The notes: a model not told the origin generated them from the sequence alone. A stretch of 64,000 bases of DNA from Pseudomonadota bacterium (GCA_017860615.1 JAGDMU010000003.1:1-64000); one strand, 5' to 3'; shown: positions 10,330 to 19,744, counted from the first letter of the stretch. Translations and numbers: made by a program.

Positions 10330-10645
10330 ATCTTAGTTCTTTAACTTTGAAAATTACAGTTTTCAATAATTAATACTCTAACTTTTATTACTCTATGATA
10401 ACCGTAGAAGAATCAAAATTGGTTATTTCAATAGAAAACTAGATTTTTTAAGCTATTTTCATGCTATTCACTTAATGTAAAATCTCTTTCATTAAAATAT
10501 TTTGAAACAAAAGTGTTAACTTATTTAGAGTGAATATGTATCAAAATGCTTTGTATCTGGATTTTAAGTGCATATTTATTATTCATCGGTTAGGATGAAT
10601 TATGTAGATTATAAGCTATAAGAATATACGAATAAGGAAAGTCCA
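10330..10645 (+). promoter_or_regulatory. AT-rich leader of the FIST chemoreceptor
   Basis: No reading frame is supported here. It is strongly AT-rich and contains a 7-bp hairpin (ATTCATC / GATGAAT, 10581-10600, 6-base loop). TATAAG-like -10 candidates lie near 10610. An AAGGAAAG ribosome site precedes the ATG at 10646. No sigma-54 or sigma-28 consensus was recognised. Confidence 0.4.
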
Positions 10646-12646
10646 ATGTTAAGTTTTTTTCGTTCACAAGAACAGACTGCCTTTAAATCTAATGGTTATG
10701 CCAATCAAGCCATTGTAACTCTAGCTCTTAAGGAAGCTATGATTGGATCTTTGCTTGAAAACATCTCTTTTAAACCTAAAGTTGTTTTAGGTTTTGTTTC
10801 TCCAGCGTTAGACTTTAACTCAATTTCTTCCAAACTCAAACAAGTACTTCCCAATGATACAACGTTGATTCTATCAACAACAGCAGGCGAATTATGTAGT
10901 CTTAATGATACAAATCCCCTTCCCTCACTCTATTCCTCCTCAGGTGCTGGTGAAGGCGATAACATTGTTTTAATGCTTTTTTCTCCTGAAATGGTTAGTG
11001 ACGTGTATGTTGCTTCTATACCGTTAAAAAGTGAAGATATGGCAACGAGTAAAAAAACAGCGGCAGAGCGTTCTGCAAACATTGCTGAAGAGGTCAAAAA
11101 AATACGGGTTCCTTTTAAAATGCGTTCAGATGACACTTTGGGGTACACACTGATTGATGGACTGAGTGCCAGTGAGAGCTTTTTTATGGAAGCGGTTTAT
11201 AATGTAGCTAAATTCCCCTGTTTGCTTATTGGTGGGAGTGCAGGAGGTAAATTAGATTTTCAAAATACCTACATCTATGATGGTACACGTGTTTTGCGTC
11301 ATCATGCGGTCGTTACATTTATTAAATTAGCACCTGAGTATCGTTTTGGTGTCTTTAAGAGCCAGAATTTTAGAAAAACATCTGCGTCGTTTACTGTTTT
11401 AGCAGCCAATCCAATTACACGTACGGTGAGTGCCTTTTTAGAACATAATTCAAATATGGGTGTTGGCGTTATAAGTGCTTTAACAAGCCATTTTAGATGT
11501 TCAGCCAATGAATTGAACTCTAAGCTTGCTAATTATACTTTTGGTATTGAAATTGATGGTGAAATCTATATTCGTTCCGTCGCAGCCATTGATGTTCAAA
11601 ACGATACGATCCATTTTTATTGTGATATTGAAGCGGGTGAAGAGCTTCTTTTGCTTGAAAAAACAGACTTTGTACAGACCACAAACCATGATTTTTCTGA
11701 ATTTAGCCGCAATAAACCTAAAGCTATTGGAGCAATCTTCAATGATTGTATTTTAAGACGTCTTTGCAACGATCAAGAGATCAAGAAGCTTTTTACCTTT
11801 AATGAGATACCTGTCGTTGGTTTTTCGACCTTTGGCGAGCTTTTGGGTGTTAACATCAACCAAACTTTGACAGCAATCTTTTTCTATCAGGTTGATGGAG
11901 CAAATTTTGAAGATGAGTATATCGATAATTTTGTTCAAAAATACGCTGGATTTAAGAGCTATTTCTTATTACGAAAAATCAATCGTCAAAATATGATCAA
12001 TAATATCAACAAAGCGATGCTTGAGCAGATGAAACAGAGTATGCCTGTACTTGAAACGATTGGTGTAACGCTTCAACATGCTGTAAGTGCTATAGATGCG
12101 ATTGAAACACAGCTTTCGACAGTTGAAAAAGAGTTTGTTGTTTTTTCATCTAGTATGGAAAAAGGTAGCGCTGACAACGCCAATCTTTCTATAGAGGTTG
12201 AAAATCTTACCAATAATGTTCGCGATATTCGCGTTGTTTTAAGTGTCATCTCTGATATTGCAGATCAGACCAATCTTTTAGCGCTTAATGCTGCCATAGA
12301 AGCTGCACGAGCAGGAGAACATGGTCGTGGTTTTGCCGTTGTTGCCGATGAAGTGCGAAAACTGGCTGAACGTACGCAAAAAAGCCTCTCTGAGACCAAT
12401 GTGTCGGTAAGTACCATCATTCAAGCGGTTGAAAGCATTAGTAAAACAATGAATGGTGTAAGCAGTGGCTTGTTGGAAGTCTCTTCAAAAAGTAATACAC
12501 TCTCGTCTGATATGGAAAATTTGGCAAATAAAAGTCAGATAATTTCTAGCGAGCTAAGATCACAATCAAAATTAACCGATGAACTCAATACAGAGCTTAG
12601 TAAGCTGAGTGTGTATGAAAAAACACTTGATATTTTAAACCACTAA
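10646..12646 (+). CDS. Soluble FIST-domain methyl-accepting chemotaxis protein
   Basis: A 666-residue receptor with no transmembrane segment. The first 400 residues match the FIST N and FIST C sensory layout: an N-terminal alpha/beta domain with STTAGEL and LIGGSAGG motifs, then a C part with [17 protein letters not shown] domains are proposed to bind small ligands such as amino acids. After a short helical linker comes a methyl-accepting signalling domain with the invariant hairpin tip ([20 protein letters not shown]). It should signal to CheA/CheW from the cytoplasm, reporting on internal metabolite state. It stands alone, with its own leader upstream and terminator downstream. No CheR-binding pentapeptide is seen at the C-terminus. 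Confidence 0.9.
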   Translation: MLSFFRSQEQTAFKSNGYANQAIVTLALKEAMIGSLLENISFKPKVVLGFVSPALDFNSISSKLKQVLPNDTTLILSTTAGELCSLNDTNPLPSLYSSSGAGEGDNIVLMLFSPEMVSDVYVASIPLKSEDMATSKKTAAERSANIAEEVKKIRVPFKMRSDDTLGYTLIDGLSASESFFMEAVYNVAKFPCLLIGGSAGGKLDFQNTYIYDGTRVLRHHAVVTFIKLAPEYRFGVFKSQNFRKTSASFTVLAANPITRTVSAFLEHNSNMGVGVISALTSHFRCSANELNSKLANYTFGIEIDGEIYIRSVAAIDVQNDTIHFYCDIEAGEELLLLEKTDFVQTTNHDFSEFSRNKPKAIGAIFNDCILRRLCNDQEIKKLFTFNEIPVVGFSTFGELLGVNINQTLTAIFFYQVDGANFEDEYIDNFVQKYAGFKSYFLLRKINRQNMINNINKAMLEQMKQSMPVLETIGVTLQHAVSAIDAIETQLSTVEKEFVVFSSSMEKGSADNANLSIEVENLTNNVRDIRVVLSVISDIADQTNLLALNAAIEAARAGEHGRGFAVVADEVRKLAERTQKSLSETNVSVSTIIQAVESISKTMNGVSSGLLEVSSKSNTLSSDMENLANKSQIISSELRSQSKLTDELNTELSKLSVYEKTLDILNH

Positions 12647-12660
12647 AACACGGCATTTAA

Positions 12661-12690
12661 AGGGCATTTTAAAGTGCCCTCTTCTTCTTT
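12661..12690 (+). terminator. Terminator after the FIST chemoreceptor
   Basis: AGGGCA / TGCCCT stem (12661-12666 with 12675-12680), extendable by TTT/AAA pairs around a G-T wobble, followed by a pyrimidine-rich tract. It sits 15 bases past the stop codon. Confidence 0.7.
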
Positions 12691-12713
12691 CTCTCTTACA
12701 CTCTCTAAAGATT

Positions 12714-13019
12714 TTATTTTTTAGTTTCTTCGATGAGTTTGGTATATTTGTCTTGGATGTCAATATATTTTGCTAAAAGTTTATGAAATTCGACTTCATA
12801 GTCAATTTTTGTTGTTTGTTCTGGCGCTGTTATGGTGTCGTTTTTTTCCGTTGGATGACTTGGTATGGTGTCATCGATGATGTACTCCCGCTCTTCTCCA
12901 TCAATATTCTTCTTAATGGTTGTAAGTTTTTTAGCATTCACCAATTTTACAACGGCAAAAGTGCTCATTTTATGTTTTACAGCGTATTGTTGCATGGTTA
13001 TAAGGTTTTGTTCTGACAT
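12714..13019 (-). CDS. Small hypothetical protein, possible helix-turn-helix N-terminus
   Basis: A 101-residue protein not recognised with certainty. Residues 8-40 (MQQYAVKHKMSTFAVVKLVN, then a basic KKLTTIKKN) resemble the short helix-turn-helix/excisionase-like fold in some Campylobacterota small proteins. The middle is Thr/Pro-rich and probably disordered. The C-terminus is a charged helix with coiled-coil character (EFHKLLAKYIDIQDKYTKLI). An AAAGGAAAAG ribosome site precedes the ATG. Opposite-strand frames here are weaker. It could be a DNA-binding regulator or adaptor. It is convergent with the FIST gene. Confidence 0.6.
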   Translation of the reverse strand: MSEQNLITMQQYAVKHKMSTFAVVKLVNAKKLTTIKKNIDGEEREYIIDDTIPSHPTEKNDTITAPEQTTKIDYEVEFHKLLAKYIDIQDKYTKLIEETKK

Positions 13020-13207
13020 ACTTTTCCTTTTGGTATGTAAAAATATTAAGTGGTATTTTAATCAACTAGGCTGAAAGGAAAGCTAAAATCTCTCTGTCAA
13101 ACTTTTACATGGTTTGAAGCAAGACTAAAGTATAATAATAGATATATCGTTACACAACTCTCAACGATTTTTCTCCAATCACATTTCAAAAACACTAAGG
13201 ACACATT

Positions 13208-13420
13208 ATGGGCGGATTACTTAACAATAGCGTTAAAATGGAAAATGGCTACAAACTAGCAGGTCTTGCGACACAACAAAAGCATACGGTACCCTATGTT
13301 GGTAAACAGACGAATGTCGGCGCTGTGAACTCTGATAAAGCTAAACCGAGTGATGCTCAAAAAGCCAAAGCGAAGGCAAAAGCAAAACAGGCTAAGAAAG
13401 ATAGAAAAAAAAATAAATAA
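13208..13420 (+). CDS. Small basic Lys/Ala-rich hypothetical protein
   Basis: A 70-residue protein of unrecognised family. The first 45 residues are mixed (MGGLLNNSVKMENGYKLAGL). The C-terminal 25 are almost entirely Lys and Ala (QKAKAKAKAKQAKK), a strongly basic tail that could bind nucleic acid. A ribosome site (ctaagga) lies 8 bases before the ATG, and a clear terminator hairpin follows the stop. Both support a real short gene. The function is not inferable. Confidence 0.6.
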   Translation: MGGLLNNSVKMENGYKLAGLATQQKHTVPYVGKQTNVGAVNSDKAKPSDAQKAKAKAKAKQAKKDRKKNK

Positions 13421-13425
13421 GATGT

Positions 13426-13450
13426 AAAGGAGAAGATTTACTCCTCCTTT
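13426..13450. terminator. Bidirectional terminator between convergent genes
   Basis: AAAGGAG / CTCCTTT stem (13426-13432 with 13444-13450), flanked by an A-run on the left and T/A residues on the right. It lies between the small basic protein gene and the RND pump gene, which converge here. Confidence 0.65.
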
Positions 13451-13459
13451 ATCACACAC

Positions 13460-16400
13460 TTAATGCACCGTACCTTTTTCGTACCATTTACGTAACCAGC
13501 TATCCATCGGATACATAAACTTATAGATGGCAGGAACGACGAGCAAGGTTAATACAGTCGAGCTTAAAAGTCCACCGATGATGGCAAGTGCCATAGGTGC
13601 GTTAGATTCGTGCCCTGCTCCGCTTCCAAAGGCGAGAGGCATCATCGCGCCTATCATTGCAAAGGTTGTCATTAAAATCGGGCGTAGGCGTTTTTCACCT
13701 GCTTCTAAAAGTGCATCATCGATGTTTTTACCCTCTTTAATCGCTCTGTTGGCAAAGTCAACAACTAAGATGGCGTTTTTACCGACCATTCCCAGAAGCA
13801 AAATAATACCAATCATAACAAAAAGACTGAACGTATTGTTCGAGAGATACAATGCCACCATAATACCTGTTAAGGAGAGTGGCATAGAGATCATAATGAT
13901 GAACGGTTGAATGAGTGACTCATAAAGGGCTGCTAGGATCAAATAGATCAAAATAACCGCTAAGAGAACCGCTGCACCAAAAGCTTTTCCTGTATCGCTC
14001 ATATTTTCAACATCGCCTGTAAAACGATAATGATACCCCTCAGGAAGGATCTCTTTCATCTTATCTTCGACCAGTACAACGACTTTGTCCAATGAAATAC
14101 CCGAAGTACCAGCAGTTACTAAGATTTTACGTTCACGATCAAAACGGTTGATGGACGCTGTTCCTAAAGACTCTTCAAAGGCAATAAGCCCTTCAAGTGC
14201 CACAAATTCGCCATTGGCATTTTTGACTTGAAGTTTTTTCATATCTTCCAGTGATGTTCTAAAATCATCTCTAAAACGAACGGTGATGTCAAACTGTTTA
14301 CCATTGTCTTCATAGTAAGAGATGGCACTGTCGCTTGAATACGCAGAGCCTAAAACCGCAGCAATCTCTTTTACGCTAACGCCCACTCTTTGGGCATTCT
14401 CACGAAGAATACTGAGTTTCATCTCAGGTTTGCCACTCTCATAGTCTCTATCTACATCTACGATGCCCTGAGTTGATTTTAAAAACTCCATAAGCTTGGT
14501 AGAGGTCTCATCCAAGACTTCAAATTTATCGCCTGTTAGAACGACTTGAAGGGGTGCTGTTGTGCCACCTGTGTCAAAATCATCCACTTTTTCAACGGCT
14601 ATGACCAAGCCTTCAACACCTTTCATCTTTTTACGGTACTCTTCGATGAGTTTAAGTTGTGAGATGGCTCTCTCTTTTACAGGTTTTAACTTGACATAAA
14701 TACGTGCTTTATGAATGCTTTGTGCTGAATCATACCCTATAGAGATGATAGAATATGAGATAGATGAATCACCTTTGAGCATCGCATCAATAGGAATCAC
14801 TTTTTCTTTCATGGTCTCTAGGTTAATGCCCACTGGTGCTTTAATGGTGATTTGAAATTCACTGTTGTCCTGCATCGGAAGGAAGTCCATACCCACTTTG
14901 AGTGTCATCGATGCAAACAAAAGTCCAAATGTTGCTAAAACTGTAATCGTTTTGAAGCGAATAAGTGGCTTTAAGAGCCTTACATAGGCATTATCAATTG
15001 CTTTTAAAATGGGTTCAGTTGCATAGTAAAACTTACTCTCTTTAGCACTTAAAAGCCTTGCTCCAATGGAAGGAACAAACATAACCGCAACAAGGTAAGA
15101 GATAACAATACCCGAAGCTACGGTCATCGCAAACGAGTTAAAGAACATACCAACGATGCCGTCCATAAAGGCCACAGGGACAAATACAGCCAAAAGTACC
15201 GACGAGATCGCAAGAATGGAGAATGCCACTTCTTTGATACCTTCAAACGAAGCTTGGAAAGGCTTTTGCCCCTCTTCCATCTTTTTCATAATATTTTCAA
15301 TTACAACGATGGCATCATCGATGAAAATACCAATAGCAAGCGTTAAACCAATGAGTGTTAGGCGGTTAAGGTCATAGCCAAGGGCATTCATAATGGCAAA
15401 GGTACCAATAACCGAAGTTGGGATAGCAAGAGCTGAAACAATCGTAGCCGTGGCATTACGTAAAAAGGCAAAAACAATGATGATCGACAAAAATGCACCA
15501 AAAATAAGGTCAAAGCGAACGTTGTCGATGTTAACCATAATTTTTTCAGATTGGTCTTGTAAGATTTTGATTTCGTTGTTTTTACCTGCTAAGAGTTGAA
15601 GATCGGGCATGATTTTTTTAACACCCGTGATGATGTTAAGTACATTTTCACCTGCTATCTTTTTCACTTCAAGTGTCACACCTCTTTGACCGTTGTAAGA
15701 TGAAAAGCTTTTGGCATCACTCAGTCCATCAACAACCGTAGCAACATCTTTGAGGCGAACGCCTGGTTTTACAAGTAACTCTTCAATCTCTTGAATATTG
15801 GCTGCATCGCCTTCGGCTTTGATGATGATCTCTTGATCTTTGTTGATCATCTTTCCCGCACCCTGCTTAACGTTTTGCTTAGAGATAATGCCACTTAGAT
15901 CTGAGGCGCTTAAATTGTATTTGTTCAGCAAAAAGGGGTCAAGAAAAATGCGAATTTCACGCTCTTGAAAACCAATGATGTTAACTTCACCCACACCTTT
16001 GATACGTTGAAGTTTTGGTTTGAGCTTTTCATCAGCAAGACGCATTAAAGCAATGTCGTCTTTACCATCACTCGCCACAAAAAGGTTGATGACACCACCC
16101 GATGCCCCCAGCTTTTTAACGACGGGTTTATCGACTTCTGTTGGAAGATTGATGGCGCCGATTTTATCGCGGACGTCATTGGTCGCAACATCAAGATTCT
16201 TCGTGAGTTTAAACTGAATAGTAACAGCACTAAAGCCTTCATAGCTGGTTGACATCAGTTTATCGATGCCATCCACACCCGAAACGGCCTCTTCTATCTT
16301 GTCCGTTACTTTTGTCTCAACGGTTGCAGGATCTGCCCCATTATAGGTTGTTTGTACGGTAACGATGGGGAAGTCAACATTGGGAAAAAGGTTGATTGGC

Positions 16401-16489
16401 ATGGTGTTGTAGGACATCAAACCAAAAACAATAAAAGTTAAAACACCCATAAGGGTGGTTATGGGGCGATTTATGGCTAATTTATACAT
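13460..16489 (-). CDS. RND efflux pump inner membrane transporter (HAE1/AcrB family)
   Basis: A 1009-residue resistance-nodulation-division transporter of full family length. The N-terminus MYKLAINRPITTLMGVL is TM1, followed by a large periplasmic loop (porter and docking domains). TM4 carries the paired proton-relay aspartates (GIFIDDAIVVIENI). The second half repeats the layout and ends with the GSGAGHESNAPMALAIIGG segment and a last helix. Together with the adaptor and TolC-like genes upstream in the same operon it should export toxic compounds from periplasm to outside, driven by protons. The substrate cannot be told from sequence. Two bases separate it from the adaptor gene. It is last in a tetR-tolC-mfp-rnd operon. 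Confidence 0.95.
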   Translation of the reverse strand: MYKLAINRPITTLMGVLTFIVFGLMSYNTMPINLFPNVDFPIVTVQTTYNGADPATVETKVTDKIEEAVSGVDGIDKLMSTSYEGFSAVTIQFKLTKNLDVATNDVRDKIGAINLPTEVDKPVVKKLGASGGVINLFVASDGKDDIALMRLADEKLKPKLQRIKGVGEVNIIGFQEREIRIFLDPFLLNKYNLSASDLSGIISKQNVKQGAGKMINKDQEIIIKAEGDAANIQEIEELLVKPGVRLKDVATVVDGLSDAKSFSSYNGQRGVTLEVKKIAGENVLNIITGVKKIMPDLQLLAGKNNEIKILQDQSEKIMVNIDNVRFDLIFGAFLSIIIVFAFLRNATATIVSALAIPTSVIGTFAIMNALGYDLNRLTLIGLTLAIGIFIDDAIVVIENIMKKMEEGQKPFQASFEGIKEVAFSILAISSVLLAVFVPVAFMDGIVGMFFNSFAMTVASGIVISYLVAVMFVPSIGARLLSAKESKFYYATEPILKAIDNAYVRLLKPLIRFKTITVLATFGLLFASMTLKVGMDFLPMQDNSEFQITIKAPVGINLETMKEKVIPIDAMLKGDSSISYSIISIGYDSAQSIHKARIYVKLKPVKERAISQLKLIEEYRKKMKGVEGLVIAVEKVDDFDTGGTTAPLQVVLTGDKFEVLDETSTKLMEFLKSTQGIVDVDRDYESGKPEMKLSILRENAQRVGVSVKEIAAVLGSAYSSDSAISYYEDNGKQFDITVRFRDDFRTSLEDMKKLQVKNANGEFVALEGLIAFEESLGTASINRFDRERKILVTAGTSGISLDKVVVLVEDKMKEILPEGYHYRFTGDVENMSDTGKAFGAAVLLAVILIYLILAALYESLIQPFIIMISMPLSLTGIMVALYLSNNTFSLFVMIGIILLLGMVGKNAILVVDFANRAIKEGKNIDDALLEAGEKRLRPILMTTFAMIGAMMPLAFGSGAGHESNAPMALAIIGGLLSSTVLTLLVVPAIYKFMYPMDSWLRKWYEKGTVH

Positions 16490-16491
16490 GG

Positions 16492-17190
16492 TTATTCCAC
16501 ACTAATCATGCCATTACCAAAAAGACCAGGCATAAGGTCGACGGCTTTGACTTCGGCTTGCATTTCACGGGTACTTGGAAGAATGGTTGGGTAGATTTTA
16601 CTGATGACACCTTCATACTTTTTGTCGCTACCATCGACTTTATAGGTAAATTTTTGCCCTACTTTGACTTTTGTCCAGTATTTTTCATCCAATTTAAGGA
16701 CTAACTTGACATCATGGGTACTTTCAACCGTTAAGAGTTTAGTTTGAGAACCTAGGACGATGTTACCCAGTTCGGTATTTTTCTTTGAAACGACCAAGTC
16801 ATAGGGTGCGCGAAGTTCTGTTTTTTTGAAAATGATCTCTTTATTTTGAGCGGTTAAGAGTTGAATGTCTCTATCATAAAGGTAGTTTTCCATCTTCTCT
16901 TTGTCGATAACATCCGATATTTTGGCGTATCTCTCATAGGTTTTAACCGAATGCTCCGCATTTTTACGAGCAATTTCATACTCATTTTTTTCTTGTGCAT
17001 TATTGAGAGCTAGGAGTAAATCGCCTTTTTTGACACGATCACCCACATTGACGTGCATGGTTCCAACAACACCTGAAATGGAAAGACCTAGTTCGGAGCT
17101 TTTTTCGCTGACAACATCAAAGGTTGCATAAACTTCTGCAGCAACAAGTGCTTGAAACATAAATAATGTGCTGATTAAAACTTTTTTCAT
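16492..17190 (-). CDS. Short RND periplasmic adaptor (membrane fusion protein)
   Basis: A 232-residue adaptor with a signal peptide (MKKVLISTLFMFQALVAA). It has a lipoyl-like half (SGVVGTMHVNVGDRVKKGD), a short helical hairpin, the second lipoyl half (ELRAPYDLVVSKKN) and a beta-barrel domain. It is much shorter than usual for RND adaptors (about 350-400): the hairpin is reduced and the membrane-proximal domain seems to be missing. There is no lipobox Cys. Its start overlaps the TolC-like gene stop, so the two are translationally coupled. It would join the RND transporter to the outer membrane channel. Confidence 0.88.
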   Translation of the reverse strand: MKKVLISTLFMFQALVAAEVYATFDVVSEKSSELGLSISGVVGTMHVNVGDRVKKGDLLLALNNAQEKNEYEIARKNAEHSVKTYERYAKISDVIDKEKMENYLYDRDIQLLTAQNKEIIFKKTELRAPYDLVVSKKNTELGNIVLGSQTKLLTVESTHDVKLVLKLDEKYWTKVKVGQKFTYKVDGSDKKYEGVISKIYPTILPSTREMQAEVKAVDLMPGLFGNGMISVE

Positions 17191-18416
17191 TGGATAGCTC
17201 CTTTTATCTCTTTACCCATTTCGTAGAGTAGGACGGCTTTTTGGTATTCGACTTCATTCAGTGCTGTTTGAAGCTGAGATCTTGCATTAAATTTATCAGT
17301 AAGGGCGTCAAGATAGGTCACGTTATTGACGATGCCTTGTTGAAATTTCTTTTTCACGAGTTCATACGTCATCTCTGAAGCGGAGAGTCTGGCTTTAGCT
17401 GCTTCTATCTTTGCAAGCGCTGTTTTATAGCTGTTTTGAGCACTTTTCAAGCTTGCTTTGGCTTTTTGTTTTTCATAGGCTAAATCACTGCTTTTAGAAA
17501 GGTAGCTTTTTTGTGCCGCTTGCACAGAAGCTGAGGTAGAACCAAAATCAAAGATTTTCCATTGCATCGTGAGCTGCACTGTATTTTGGCGATCAGCATC
17601 GCTATCCCATGCTGGATTGGCGTAGTCGTATTTGAATCGTGAGTAGGTATCTTCTATCTTAATCGTTGGAAGATGAGGCGCTTTAGCGGCTTCTGCTTCT
17701 GCACGAGCACTTTGAACACTCTCTTCAAGCGCTAAGATGTCAAAACGTTTTGTATCGTCCACTTTGCCCTCTTGAAATACGATTGATGAGCCTGCTTCTA
17801 CCTTCACTTCCTGACCTGTCAAGTATTCTAAGGTATTGGAAATATTGTTAAGGGTGTTATCTAAAGTTAAAAGATCGACCTTTGTCTGCTCGATGCTTGA
17901 GATGATTTTTTGCAACTCATCGGCTGTTGCGCTTCCTACGGAGAGGTACTTCTCAAGTCTATAACGCTCCGCTTCGAGCTGTTCCATTTTTTGCAGCGTT
18001 GATTCTTTGCTCGCAAGGGTGCTGATGTAGTTGTAGTAGTAGTAGATCATGTTGAGTGACACGTTGTTTTGAACTGAAGCCAAGGAAAAGGTAGCTGATT
18101 TGACAAGGGCTTGTTGTTGGTCAAACAGTGCTTCTCTTTTTCCACCATCGTAAATGGTAAAGGAGAGTGTTGCGGAACCTGTTCGGCTTTTTTCAGGAGC
18201 GAGCATACTCTCTTCTTGGTTGTATGTCTGGTTAGCCCCAAGACTGAGACTTGGCATATAGCCACTTTTGGTGGCGTACTCTTTTTCTTTGGCTGCCTCT
18301 AGGTTATAGCGTGAAGATTCCACTTGTTTGTTCTGTTCTGCAAGGTTTAAAAGCTGGGGCAAGTTTCCCGCAAAAGCAAACAGTGGAAAGAGGCATAAAA
18401 GGCTTAACTTTTTCAT
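17187..18416 (-). CDS. TolC-family outer membrane channel of the RND pump
   Basis: A 409-residue outer membrane efflux protein. Signal peptide MKKLSLLCLFPLFAFAG, then two long helical repeats with SGYMPSLSLGANQ and APHLPTIKIEDTYS marking the strands of each repeat. It forms the exit duct for the RND pump encoded downstream. Overlaps the TetR gene end (ATGA) and the adaptor start, so the four genes are probably one transcript from the tetR promoter. Confidence 0.92.
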   Translation of the reverse strand: MKKLSLLCLFPLFAFAGNLPQLLNLAEQNKQVESSRYNLEAAKEKEYATKSGYMPSLSLGANQTYNQEESMLAPEKSRTGSATLSFTIYDGGKREALFDQQQALVKSATFSLASVQNNVSLNMIYYYYNYISTLASKESTLQKMEQLEAERYRLEKYLSVGSATADELQKIISSIEQTKVDLLTLDNTLNNISNTLEYLTGQEVKVEAGSSIVFQEGKVDDTKRFDILALEESVQSARAEAEAAKAPHLPTIKIEDTYSRFKYDYANPAWDSDADRQNTVQLTMQWKIFDFGSTSASVQAAQKSYLSKSSDLAYEKQKAKASLKSAQNSYKTALAKIEAAKARLSASEMTYELVKKKFQQGIVNNVTYLDALTDKFNARSQLQTALNEVEYQKAVLLYEMGKEIKGAIQ

Positions 18417-19027
18417 GGTTCTTTCCTTGTTCCTATATCAAGTAAATAGTTAATATGTTTGATGAGCGTTGATTGCGCTTCAACAAAGCCCATATTACTG
18501 GCTTTGGCTCGTACTAAAATGCCTTTTAAAAGCATAATGATGGTGTTAATGAGTAAGTCAATATTATCAACCTGAAATTCACCCCTTTTAATACCTTCAT
18601 TTAAAGCACTTGAAAGAAAATCATAATCCTCTTGAAAAAAGCTTTCAAAGTATGTGGTGTAAAGTCCTGTTTTATCGATAAGCATAGAGCTTACAAAATG
18701 TTGATAGAGCATAAGCACTTGCTCTTTATTTTGGTCCTCATCACATTCACTGAAGTTATAAAATTCTAAAATTTTCTCTTTAGCGCTCATATCGTCTCTG
18801 ACACGTTTAGCAAATGCGTCACGATGTCGCCCTGCAAAAATATCCCAAATGGCAAAGACGATCTCTTCTTTATTTTTAAAGTACAAATAAATTGTACCTT
18901 TGGCTACCCCTGCACTTTTTGCTATCTCATCGATACTGGTTTGCTGTATACCTTTGTCGCAAAACAGCTCAATAGCCGAAAGTGCAATGTCGCACCGTTT
19001 CTCTTCTTTATCTATAATTCTTGCCAT
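18413..19027 (-). CDS. TetR-family repressor of the RND efflux operon
   Basis: A 204-residue regulator. The N-terminal helix-turn-helix reads TSIDEIAKSAGVAKGTIYLY, the TetR signature, and the rest is the helical ligand-binding/dimer domain. I place the start at the ATG of MARIIDKEEK (19027). The longer frame to 19057 would run through the palindromic operator and has no ribosome site. First gene of the pump operon with a palindrome 15 bases upstream of the start, so it probably represses itself and the pump until a pump substrate binds. Confidence 0.92.
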   Translation of the reverse strand: MARIIDKEEKRCDIALSAIELFCDKGIQQTSIDEIAKSAGVAKGTIYLYFKNKEEIVFAIWDIFAGRHRDAFAKRVRDDMSAKEKILEFYNFSECDEDQNKEQVLMLYQHFVSSMLIDKTGLYTTYFESFFQEDYDFLSSALNEGIKRGEFQVDNIDLLINTIIMLLKGILVRAKASNMGFVEAQSTLIKHINYLLDIGTRKEP

Positions 19028-19041
19028 AACGCACCTTTTTA

Positions 19042-19058
19042 AATGACTGACGGTCATT
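19042..19058. promoter_or_regulatory. Palindromic TetR operator
   Basis: AATGAC-tgacg-GTCATT, a perfect 6-bp dyad with a 5-base centre, directly upstream of the tetR start. TetR-family repressors bind such short dyads over their own promoter. Binding here is inferred from position and symmetry. Confidence 0.7.
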
Positions 19059-19117
19059 CATTTTTGAAATAGTACATTTTTTGGCTTATTTTGTCAATGG
19101 AATTTCAAGCCGAATAG

Positions 19118-19285
19118 GAGACTTCTTCCATAGGCCATTGAAAAAAGAGTATCGCTTATAGCACATCACTTTTTAAAACTAAAAACATCGCCATAGCTTT
19201 AGCTATGACTCAATTTTGAGTTTTAAAAATTAACGCACTCTAAGCAAACTCTTTATCTTTTCAAGGGTTATGAAAAAAGTCTATT
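19118..19285. repeat. Long imperfect inverted repeat between tetR and hemJ
   Basis: The left arm (about 19118-19180) matches the reverse complement of the right arm (about 19219-19283) at most positions, with small gaps. Shared blocks are AGACTT, CATA, TTGAAAA, AAAGAGT and GCTTA, ending in a perfect 11-bp pair TTTTTAAAACT (19170-19180) / AGTTTTAAAAA (19219-19229). A small inner hairpin CATAGC / GCTATG (19192-19207) sits in the centre. The length exceeds that of a simple terminator. It may be a palindromic mobile repeat (MITE-like) or an inverted duplication of the hemJ downstream region. No protein is encoded. Confidence 0.65.
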
Positions 19286-19706
19286 AAAATGGCTTGATGA
19301 TGGTCAGTAAAATAATGATCGATGTTGTGATCTCAGGAATAACCCTAAAGACTCTGTAAAACAGAAGGCTTTTTAGAGCTCCGCTTGCTAATTGCGCGAT
19401 GAAGCGTTTGCAGGTAAAGTGATAAACCACCATTAGCGTAACAAGTGCTAACTTAAGATGCAACCACCCTCCACTTTTGAGTAAGTAGGGATTGAGATAA
19501 AGTAAGATAAGACCAAATTTGATCGAAAAGATCATAGCGACCGTGCCAACTTTGTAAAGAATGCTCTCTTGTAGGGCAATCGTAGCTTGGGCATCATGAG
19601 GCGCATTGATGTGATAGACAAAGAGTTTAGGCAGATACACAAGCATGATCATCCATGTGGCGATGAAGATAACATGAAATGCGAGAACGAGACTATAGGT
19701 GTTCAT
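19284..19706 (-). CDS. hemJ: HemJ-type protoporphyrinogen IX oxidase
   Basis: A 140-residue membrane protein with four predicted helices, the usual HemJ size. It has the N-terminal FHVIFIATWMIMLVYLPKLF segment carrying the conserved His, Trp, Leu-Pro and a nearby VYH. A WLHLKL motif in the third helix and the RVIPE...IKPF ending also fit the family. HemJ oxidises protoporphyrinogen IX to protoporphyrin IX in haem synthesis in bacteria lacking HemG/HemY. A CopD-like protein is the alternative. It is divergent from the araC-type gene, and its stop lies at the edge of the long inverted repeat. Confidence 0.85.
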   Translation of the reverse strand: MNTYSLVLAFHVIFIATWMIMLVYLPKLFVYHINAPHDAQATIALQESILYKVGTVAMIFSIKFGLILLYLNPYLLKSGGWLHLKLALVTLMVVYHFTCKRFIAQLASGALKSLLFYRVFRVIPEITTSIIILLTIIKPF

Positions 19707-19744
19707 TTGACTTCCTTATTAAGCAGGGTTAATGCTCGTTAGTA

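Noticed and set aside
12241..12400. Near-identical stretch shared by the two chemoreceptors (also about 54100-54240)
   Set aside because: This is the invariant signalling hairpin tip of chemoreceptors, so identity is expected and does not show recent gene conversion.
12783..13016. Plus-strand frames opposite the small hypothetical gene at 12714
   Set aside because: Their translations are rich in Phe, Cys and Trp with no plausible start signal, while the minus-strand frame has a ribosome site and normal composition.
19027..19057. Longer TetR start at 19057
   Set aside because: It would place the operator palindrome in the coding region, has no ribosome site, and adds residues outside the family alignment start.
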